14,496 nt of DNA, from assembly GCA_024811115.1 (NCBI GenBank), contig JAKOGH010000236.1:1-14496 (forward strand), in the 5' to 3' direction. This DNA is from Terana coerulea. Lineage: Eukaryota > Basidiomycota > Agaricomycetes > Polyporales > Phanerochaetaceae. The stretch's first letter is position 1, and each line of letters begins with the position of its first letter. Of the stretch, positions 8,019 through 14,496 are shown in pieces. The notes below the pieces were generated by a model. It did not search any database. It was not told the origin of the DNA and saw only the letters and a program-made list of their open reading frames with translations. Made by a program: the position numbers and the translations under genes.

Positions 8019-9510
8019 TCATATATAGAACATAGTCTCCCTCAGGTCTTCATGTATCCCATTACACCACTGCCGTTCGGCTTCCTGATAGACCTCCTCC
8101 CGTACGTCCTTCCCCGCCTTCTTCCCTTTGGCAGACGCTTTAGCCGCCTCGTCTTTCGCTGCATTCATCAAGGGTCCAAGATAAAGTCTGGCCCGGTCGC
8201 AAGCCAAGTCCGCATAGTACGCAGGAGGCACAAGGCTGACGGCCTTGGTCCCGCGAGCATATTGATAAGACGCCCTGTGGATCTCGCCTTGAATCGTATC
8301 CGCGTCAAGCTCGTTCTCGTCATAGAACAGCAGGTGCGTTGCCGCCCCGACTGACCTCCTCGACGGAGGTTCCGAAAAAGCGTGTGTGGTGTCGCTTTCC
8401 GCAGACAATGATGGACAGCGATGGGTTGTAGCCCTTGAATCGCTTGAAGGCAGCATGAATCTGAGGCAATTCTTTATCTATTACCAACGGAAACTGTCCC
8501 TGATATCAGGACATGGGTTGGTATGACATGCTGAGTAAAGTCTCGGAGACGCACCTCGGATACACCATCCCGGTATACGATAATGCGTTCGGGCAGCGAC
8601 CCTATGGACTTCTGATACCTCTCGAGCTTGTGAACCATGGTTTTTGTAAGGCCTTGCACCATCTTGTTGAACAAACTATGAGTATCATACCAGGTACAAA
8701 GGATGCTCAGACCTACCTCCTCTGCATCCTTCTCGATCTTCCTATTCTTCTGCAGCTGGTACGTGACTGGGAAGTGAACGAATTTATCATCCACACTCGC
8801 AACCACCGCCGCGATCGACGGCGTCCCCTGCATGCTCAGCGCCGACGGATGCGTGACGTCTATGCCTACCAGCCTAGTCTTCTTCTGCCTCATCCACTCC
8901 ATGGTCCTTGGCGCAAGCAGATGGTTGACACCTCCAAGCTTGGCATTCACCTTCATCGCCACGTTTGCGAAGTACTGCTCCTGCCACTGCTCTCGTCGCG
9001 CCTTTTCAAGCTGCATGTGGACGGTCTGGAGAACTAGCTCCATGTCGCATAGCTTCTTCGCCCCAGAGTAAATCGAGGCGTCTCCGCTGGGTAAAAGAAC
9101 GAGGACCATATCTGGCTTTGGATGCTGCGGCAGTCCTAGGCCGGTGGTGAGGGTCTCCGCTCTGGAACTCGCAGTCTCCGCCGTCGTGCACCAGAAGTAC
9201 TGCCCAGCTCTTCAAGCGAACGCCCTGGTGAAATTTCGCTTTGACAAAGTTCCACGATCCATCCTTCAGCCACACTTTGCCAGATCCATATGTCACCTCC
9301 GGAGCCGACAGAATGCGACTAGGGACCACAGGCATGTCCCGGCTGACTGACAGACCAAAGTTGTTGAGAGTGCATTGGTGTCGAGGATGCCGAGCGACGG
9401 GAAGCCTTGATTTACAATGTAATCTGCGTTGATGGCCGGCGGATTGCAGGCAACCTTGATCATGGCGCCGGTCGACTTGGGGTCTAAAGGGCCGCGGTAA
9501 GGCTGGCGCG
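8019..9510 (-). pseudogene. Argonaute, 3' portion (linker 2, partial MID, PIWI), broken
   Basis: Argonaute binds small RNA and slices or silences its target. The 5' edge at 9510 reads RQPYRGPLDPK, then MIKVACNPPAINADYIVNQG. Near 9380 the frame changes to FGLSVSRDMPVVPSRILSAP and KDGSWNFVKAKF, then LKSWAVLLVHDGG. A second shift near 9190 removes part of MID before PDMVLVLLPSGDASIYSG. PIWI follows with GIDVTHPSALSMQGTPSIAA (catalytic Asp 8858-8860) and IVYRDGVSE (second Asp 8567-8569). A 55-nt intron (8554-8500) joins to GQFPLVIDKELPQIH. A further 54-nt intron with an AAG acceptor is likely at 8716-8663. After GKRHHTRFFGTSVEE about 40-50 expected residues are missing and the frame jumps near 8350 to THLLFYDENELDADTIQ, then PPAYYADLACDRAR and the normal Argonaute end, MFYI-stop. 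The N domain and PAZ are absent: the gene is cut at 9510 by the gypsy LTR. With at least three frameshifts it is a pseudogene. Confidence 0.93.
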
Positions 9511-9642
9511 TGTTACGGACAGAATTATTCTTTTATTCGAACGATTAGCAATATTGGCTCGGTTCGCAACTCATGACTCACCTCGCCCTATGCCCTATGA
9601 CTCAGCCAGCGTAGCGTACCCTACGCCCTGCCCAGACTCATC

Positions 9643-10000
9643 TAGTGATTGGCAAGGGTAAACCCTCTATGCTTAGAGGCTAACCCTTACCCTTACCCTT
9701 CAAAACCCTTACCCTCATGAAGGGTAAGGGTTGGGGGCTACCCTTCAAACCCTTGCCAAAATGGGCAGAAAATGGTGCTTTGAGTGCTTTTTCATTCAAT
9801 CATAATGTCAGCCTTCTATTCGAGTAGCTTGCATTGATATAGAAAGCACTCACAACACTTGCAGCTCTATCTAGCAACACATCTGCTATTTGAATGCAAA
9901 CCCCTGCCAGACAAGGGTTAACTTTTCCCAACTCTTACCCTTACCCTTCATACCCTTACCCTTAACCCTCCGAGGGTTTGCAAACCCCTGCCTATCACTA
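9643..10000. mobile_element. hAT-like MITE (358 bp) inserted in the gypsy LTR
   Basis: The left end is TAGTGATTGGCAAGGGT. The right end, read on the other strand, is TAGTGATAGGCAGGGGT: inverted termini with two mismatches over 17 bp. The element is flanked by perfect 8-bp duplications. An 8-bp target duplication and a TAGNG-type terminus fit the hAT superfamily. There is no coding capacity, so it is a non-autonomous miniature element. Inside are many copies of TACCCT/AGGGTA in both orientations near the ends and an AT-rich centre. TGCAAACCCCTGCC occurs twice in direct orientation (9895-9908 and 9979-9992). Superfamily is inferred from the termini only. Confidence 0.82.
9704..9732. repeat. Perfect 12-bp palindrome of AGGGTA repeats within the MITE
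   Basis: AACCCTTACCCT (9704-9715) and AGGGTAAGGGTT (9721-9732) are exact reverse complements separated by CATGA, able to form a strong hairpin. Outside it, GGCAAGGGT (9651-9659) and ACCCTTGCC (9749-9757) form a second inverted pair around the same centre. Such subterminal repeats are the usual place for transposase binding in hAT elements. Confidence 0.75.
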
Positions 10001-10071
10001 GACTCATCTACTAGTCTCAACACTAGTACGGATACGTAGTATGCTCTCCACGCCACCATCTTGTACAGTAG

Positions 10072-10077
10072 TATAAA
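10072..10077 (+). promoter_or_regulatory. TATA box of the gypsy LTR
   Basis: TATAAA at 10072-10077 is about 275 bp before the LTR end and would start the element's transcript near 10100, giving an R-U5 of about 245 bp. The MITE now separates it from the first 124 bp of U3. Confidence 0.55.
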
Positions 10078-10373
10078 GATTGACCAGTCAAGGCCTTACA
10101 GCCTTAACTGCGATCTCTTTGTTTATTAACATCGATATCTCTGGTCAGTCTCTGCGTGCTAGAGGAAACCTCCGTAATAGCCCTCAGAGTCGCATTGAGC
10201 GTTCAGCTCATCGCGCAACGACCTTTGGTCTTAACATTAGATCGCAGTTTCGAACCGACCGACTCTTTTGAGTCTAAGTCACCCAGAACCCACCGAACGG
10301 CCGACTACTTAACTAGTTATCCCGAAACTCCAACCCTGGTCCTGTAACAAGGACAAGGGCTCACCGAACCACC

Positions 10374-11853
10374 ATGGCAGACGCCAGTGGAATTGTGTGT
10401 ACGCTCGTACACACCAATTTCATCTGAAGTCGAGAACAGACGTCAACTTCGCAAGCACAGGAATCCTCCGATTCTGTGGCGAAAACCCCTGCAAGAACCG
10501 AAACACACCAGACAAGAAAACGATCCAACCCACCAAAGGTTACGAACCGTGCAGAGGCCAACACCAGACCCCACGAACCATCTCATCTTCCAGCATCCGA
10601 TTCCAATCCCCAGATCCTGTCAACCCCAACTTCGTCAACCAAACTGACAAACCCTTCACCGTCTTCATCAACCAAGTTGAAGTAACATTCGAACATTTTC
10701 TCGAGTGCCTAGACAAACAAATCGAATTCTACACTCTAACTCGGGATCCCACCGGAGCAGAAAGCCAGGAAATATCGAACAGAAGTAGTGAAGAAACAGG
10801 GAATGGCACAGACAATGGAAACAAGGATGGCCCAGAAGTTTAAGCGGATGTAGATCAAGGGATACAGGAAATCAAGGCTGCAATCATGGCAAATTCAACC
10901 TTGACAGGAGCCACCACGAAGAAATCCTCGAAAGCAACTAAACTGAGGACCCCCAGATGAGTTTGACGGCTCAGAAAAACAGCGTCAAGGGAATTCAAAA
11001 GAGGCTGTCACCTCTATTTTGAAGCATACCCCACCGACTTTGCCCTCGCAAAGGAAAGAATCATCTTCGCCCTTTCCTACATGACAAAAGGATCAGCCAA
11101 ATCCTGGGCAGATCTGAAACTCGACGAATACAGAGATAAAGGATATCCCGGCACTCTCGCCGAATTTTGGGATGATTTCGACAAAATCTTTGTCCGACGC
11201 GATGATATCTCGAACGCTTTAAGGAAAATTGAACGCCTTAAAAACAGATCTGAACGAGACAAGAAAGACACTGTCGGGAAACAGTGATCAAATTCAGACA
11301 CCTCGCGTTACAGCTCAAAGGCAGCGACACCGATGCTCAGCTCATCAGGAGCTTGAAATGCATCCCCGTCGACATGAAGAACCAAATTCGCCTCAGCTCA
11401 GCGGTGAAACCAACCAGCGCTATCAGCCTGGTACGACTCGGTGATTAAATTCATCAAAGACGATGACGATGAAAACGACAAGCGTCACTGATCGCACAAA
11501 TCCGAAGACAGGGACAGCGCGATGGGCGTAGATGCGATTAGAACTAAAGAGGAAAGGCAGGAGGCCAGGAAGAAGGGCCTATGCTACAACTGTGGAGGTA
11601 AGGGACATCTTGCCAAGGATTGCCCAACCAAAGGAAGAAACCCTCCGACCAAGACAATGGAAAGAAGCCGAAGCCGCGCACTACGGTGCGTAGGGCCACT
11701 GTTGATACGAACAACAACTCTAGCAACGAGGAGTCTGAGGACTCTGACGAAGAAGACGAGGACGGAGAAATGGTCATTCGCAACCTCATCAGCTCGCTTT
11801 CCAAGAAGCAGCGCAAGAACCTCGCCAAAGGGCTTAGAAAGGATTTTTCCTAA
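10374..11853 (+). pseudogene. Gypsy gag with CCHC zinc knuckle, frameshifted
   Basis: A possible start ATG at 10374 (MADASGIVC) follows the LTR by 24 bp but meets a stop after 17 codons. A Ser/Thr/Pro-rich N-terminal region follows, then KPFTVFINQVEVTFEHFLE (about 10650-10705). A TAA at about 10841 interrupts that frame before ADVDQGIQEIKAAI continues in it. After another shift near 10985, REFKRGCHLYFEAYP and IIFALSYMTKGSAKSWADL (about 10990-11115) show the retrotransposon gag core. FRHLALQLKGSDTDAQLIRS comes from a further frame (about 11295-11350). The nucleocapsid knuckle CYNCGGKGHLAKDC (C-X2-C-X4-H-X4-C) is intact at 11582-11623 in an ORF starting at 11522, followed by an acidic stretch ESEDSDEEDEDGE in another frame. 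Gag packages the RNA into virus-like particles; this copy cannot make the full protein. Confidence 0.85.
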
Positions 11854-11919
11854 AGGAGCCTGCCTCGACGTCAGCTCCTGTTCGCATCTCCACCTACTCT
11901 GTACTTATAGCGAAAATGA

Positions 11920-12290
11920 TTGCAATGTCATGCGCATCCCTATAACGTTGAAAGGAGAGAGAATCGCCGAAACACCCGCCCTCGTAGACTGCGGGGAGCG
12001 GGAGGAACATTCATATCTGAGAAAATGGTGAAGAAACTCAAGCTCAAGTCACGAAAACTCGAGCGAACCATTGCGGTGTTTAACGTCGACGGCACTCCAA
12101 AACCGTCAAGGGCGCATCACATGAGGTAGAAATACCTATGACGGTCGGAGGCCGCACCATCCGAAACAAACTTCCTCGTCACGAACTTAGGCAGAGAGAA
12201 GTCATCCTTGGCATCACTTGGCTCAAAGATAGAAACCCGGCCATTAACTGGAAGGATGGATGCTCAGTTTGGAAAACGAGTCTCAGTAGA
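11920..12290 (+). pseudogene. Gypsy aspartic protease, frameshifted, altered active site
   Basis: RIPITLKGERIAETPALVDC leads to the active-site Asp (codon 11987-11989). The frame then shifts and continues as TFISEKMVKKLKLKS (about 12009-12050) and IAVFNVDGTP, followed in yet another frame by VILGITWLKDRNPAINW (about 12204-12255), the typical C-terminal part of a Ty3 protease. The conserved D-S/T-G-A reads D-C-G-E here, so both Ser and Ala are lost. The following 250 bp hold an acidic connector (DEDDRRINKLSSEDSE) with no recognised domain. Confidence 0.8.
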
Positions 12291-12539
12291 AGTACTGCCT
12301 GACGAGGACGATCGAAGGATTAACAAGCTGTCGTCAGAAGACTCTGAAATCTTACGCCAGCCGACGAACCAACGATTAATTTCGCTCAATTACGAGCAGT
12401 CGACCTCATGACACCTGGAGAATTGGAGGAAGCGATATCCTATATTCCTACCTATCAGGAGAGAAGAAACTTACAGCTGGTAACTTTGGACTGAAGACAT
12501 AAACCCCATGGCGAGCACTATGGATCAATGCTAAAGTCA

Positions 12540-13480
12540 ACCCGGCAATGGAATTCGCGCAGAAAGCCAATACTCAGACGACAACTCAAATACCAGAAAA
12601 ATACCGAGAGTACGCGTCGGTGTTTGAGAAAAGGCCTCCGAACGATTCCCAGAATCCCGTCCATACGATCACGCCATCGACCTCAAGGGATGACTTTGTA
12701 CCAAAAGATTGCAAAGTGTACCCGTTGTCACCTCTGGAACAGGAGAAACTCAAAGGGAGTTCCTAGAGGAAAATCTTCGTAAAGGATACATTCGACCGTG
12801 AAATCCCCCATGGCATCACCATTCTTCTTTGTAGGCAAGAAAGACGGGTCACTAAGACCATGCCAAGACTACCAGTACCTTGAAGGAACAGTCAAGAATA
12901 CATATCCGCTACCTCTCATTGGCGAACTCATCGACAAACTCCAAGGATCACGATTTTTACCAAGCTCAATCTCAGGAGCTGGGTACAACAACATCAGGAT
13001 CAAGGATGGTGATCAATGGAAGGGAGCGTTTAAAAACCAACCAAGGGTTGTTCGAACCAATGGTTATGTTTTTGGCATGTGCAACTCCGGCAACCTTCCA
13101 GGCTGATGATGGACCACATATTCCACGGCGAAGTCGATGAAGGATGGTTAACTATCTACATGGACGATATGATGCTTCATTCCGAAGATGAAGAACAATA
13201 CGCAGAACGAACCAAAGCGAGTACTGAAGAAACTAGACGATAACAATCTACTGCAAACTTGAGAAATGCGCATTCGATGTTGAAGAAGTAGACTTCCTAG
13301 GGGTAATCATCCGGCATAATAAAGTCCTTATGGACCAGGCGAAAATTCAGGAAATAATCGACTGGCCGGCACCACCACGGTAAAGCAAGTACGAGCCTTT
13401 CTCGGATTTGGCAATTTCTACAGACGCTTCATCAGTCACTTTTCCAACCTCGCGCGGCCCTTAAACGAGCTCACTAGAAA
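12540..13480 (+). pseudogene. Gypsy reverse transcriptase, frameshifted
   Basis: The readable order is: PEKYREYASVFEKRPP (about 12593-12640); DDFVPKDCKVYPLSPLEQEK (12690-12750); [20 protein letters not shown] (12800-12860); [38 protein letters not shown] (12975-13030); [10 protein letters not shown] in another frame; then the catalytic YMDD (13157-13168) in IYMDDMMLHSEDEEQ. EKCAFDVEEVDFLGVIIRHN (13260-13320) and [19 protein letters not shown] (13388-13445) complete palm and thumb. The metal-binding Asp pair is present, but all three plus frames are needed to cover the domain, with at least five changes. The enzyme would copy the element's RNA into DNA. Confidence 0.9.
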
Positions 13481-13489
13481 GGGATAGCT

Positions 13490-13920
13490 TGGAATTGGTC
13501 AACAGAATGCCAGAAAGCCTTGAAACCTTGAAACAACGGTTCACCTCGTCCCCAGTCCTCATATTACCTGACACCTCTAAACCCTTCCTCATCGAGTCAG
13601 ACGCATCTAAATTCGCTGACGGGAGGGTACTGCGACAACCAGGACAACGGAGATTGGCACCCAGTGGCATACCTGTCAAAAGTTTTAATCAACCAGAACG
13701 GAACTACGAAATCTACGACCGTGAACTATTCGGAATAGTACGAGCCCTCGAAGAATGGAGGCACTACATTCACGGATTTCCATCCGTGCAGTACTGCAGA
13801 CCACAAGAATCTCACGTACCGTCCAGCTCGACGATTAAACCCAAGACAAGTACGATGGAAACTGTTTTTGTCGGACTTTGACATGAAACTCGAATACTGC
13901 AAGGTCCCACCCTGGTGCAA
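13490..13920 (+). pseudogene. Gypsy RNase H, frameshifted
   Basis: An ORF from 13489 encodes LKQRFTSSPVLILPDTSKPF, then IESDASKFADG with the first catalytic Asp (codon 13600-13602), and PERNYEIYDRELFGIVRALE with the catalytic Glu (about 13690-13750). The expected TADHKNLTY, with the next Asp, is readable only in another frame near 13798. The domain would degrade the RNA strand of the hybrid during reverse transcription. A shift inside the GAVL region (about 13620-13660) and another after WRHYIHGFP break it. The frame after 13868 (LSDFDMKLEYCKVPP) is the usual junction to the integrase part. Confidence 0.85.
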
Positions 13921-14496
13921 TCCGACGATATCGCTAGGACATCTTGGCGACTCAGATCGCGATGAGGATGAAACACTCCTTCCAGGGCAGATGTTCGCAG
14001 ACGCGATAGTACTCACCGATCATTTATTCACCGACATCCAGTGGTCCCAGGACATCCGAGCACAATCACCACAGACTATGTCATGGGAGATCAATTCGTA
14101 TAGCCTGGAAACGATGAATACGGGCTCAAAGCGATGGAAGTAGCCGAAGGAAACGAGGAAACAGGCGCCTGAAGCAAACGGACTGGACCATGCAAAACGG
14201 ACTACTCATGTTCAACAGCAAATGCTACGTCCAAGTAACAAAGACCTCCGAAACCCGATATCACAGACCTATCTGTGAAGCCCAGTCGTCAGGACACGGG
14301 AAAGTACAAAACACTGGAACTTCTACATCGAGATTACTACTGGCCAGGAATGGCAGCATTTGTAGGACAATTCGTGAAAGGATGCGCTCTTTGTTAACAA
14401 ATGAAAGTCAACACACACCACGATTCCATTAACTCCATTGAAACCAGAACATAGGAGACGGCCAGTTCGCTTTCGTAACGTGCGACTTCATCTCAC
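13920..14496 (+). pseudogene. Gypsy integrase N-terminal zinc finger region, interrupted by a stop
   Basis: After a poorly conserved spacer, the segment around 14180-14235 resembles the start of the integrase (WTMQNGLLMFNSKCYV). Further on, KYKTLELLHRDYYWPGMAAF (about 14304-14362) and FVKGCALC (14371-14394) form the usual HHCC finger tail. The codon after the second Cys is TAA (14395-14397), where relatives normally have CAA, followed by QMKVNTH. This fits a single C-to-T change. The His part of the finger is scrambled between frames. The catalytic core would begin beyond the right edge. Confidence 0.8.

Larger units (their letters stand above)
9635..10008. repeat. 8-bp target-site duplication flanking the MITE
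   Basis: GACTCATC occurs at 9635-9642 directly before the left terminus and again at 10001-10008 directly after the right terminus. Removing the MITE and one copy restores a continuous LTR sequence. Confidence 0.85.
9511..10349 (+). repeat. 5' LTR of the gypsy element, containing a nested MITE
   Basis: It starts TGTTACGGACAG at 9511 and ends CCTGTAACA at 10349, with inverted ends TGTTAC/GTAACA and the standard TG...CA. The Argonaute frame is lost exactly at 9511 and gag begins 24 bp after the end, which supports both borders. Length is 839 bp, or 473 bp once the MITE and one target copy (366 bp) are subtracted, a usual LTR size. The second LTR is out of view, so the borders are not confirmed by repeat identity. 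Confidence 0.8.
9511..14496 (+). mobile_element. Ty3/gypsy LTR retrotransposon, degenerate, 5' part (right end outside window)
   Basis: On the plus strand the order is LTR, gag with CCHC zinc knuckle, aspartic protease, reverse transcriptase (YMDD), RNase H and an integrase zinc finger. This is the Ty3/gypsy (Metaviridae) order; the RT sequence ([31 protein letters not shown]) is typical of fungal chromovirus-like elements. The left terminus lies within Argonaute coding sequence. Target-site bases would be GCGCG at 9506-9510 if a 5-bp duplication was made. The copy has many frame changes and in-frame stops. The integrase core, any chromodomain and the 3' LTR lie beyond the window. Confidence 0.94.

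Noticed and set aside
8513..9037. 174-codon plus-strand open frame
   Set aside because: It is antisense to the well-supported PIWI coding frame, with no domain of its own.
8019..9510. Functional or novel short Argonaute (PIWI-only defence protein)
   Set aside because: The pieces are clearly from a long eukaryotic Argonaute, with at least three frame changes, missing MID and PIWI segments, and an abrupt edge at an LTR.
9661..9975. Telomere or interstitial telomere repeat
   Set aside because: The unit is TAAGGG, not TTAGGG, it runs in both orientations, and it lies within clear MITE borders with a target duplication.
1..14496. tRNA, rRNA or CRISPR features
   Set aside because: No cloverleaf with matching acceptor and T arms, no rRNA-like conserved stretch and no regularly spaced direct repeats were found by eye.

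Overview
The window looks like a piece of a basidiomycete (probably Agaricomycete) nuclear genome. The evidence is two intact protein genes, each cut by several 53-62 nt GT-AG introns with CTRAY/TACTAAY-like branch points, degenerate fungal-type Ty1/copia and Ty3/gypsy elements, and a eukaryotic Argonaute. No operons, Shine-Dalgarno sites, tRNA, rRNA or CRISPR array were seen.

Layout from left to right. (1) 1-4122, minus strand: a decayed Ty1/copia retrotransposon running off the left edge. It has a 5' LTR (3828-4122), a primer-binding site matching the anticodon arm of initiator tRNA-Met, a probable leader intron, frameshifted gag, a long charged helical linker, protease and integrase; reverse transcriptase would lie outside the window. 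(2) 4611-5434, minus: an intact isochorismatase-family hydrolase of the YcaC-like type. (3) 6249-7567, minus: an intact mitochondrial-carrier-family protein with an unusual acidic head and an extra transmembrane segment. (4) 8019-9510, minus: the 3' part of an Argonaute gene (end of linker 2, a shortened MID, PIWI), frameshifted and internally deleted. (5) 9511-14496, plus: a Ty3/gypsy element running off the right edge, with gag, zinc knuckle, protease, reverse transcriptase, RNase H and the start of integrase, all frameshifted.

The most informative structure is a nested set of insertions at 9500-10350. Argonaute coding sequence stops exactly where the gypsy LTR begins (TGTTAC at 9511; the LTR ends GTAACA at 10349). 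Inside that LTR sits a 358-bp hAT-like MITE (9643-10000) with TAGTGAT inverted termini and a perfect 8-bp target duplication, GACTCATC. The order of events reads directly: Argonaute gene, then gypsy insertion, then MITE insertion. A retroelement has thus broken a gene of the family that normally silences retroelements.

The two intact genes have no evident functional link and look like an ordinary gene island between two transposon deposits. In both, a TGA that looks like the stop is really part of a GTGAGT splice donor, so simple ORF calls clip the true C-termini. No wholly new system is evident; the interest lies in the nested insertions, the copia leader architecture and the Argonaute remnant.
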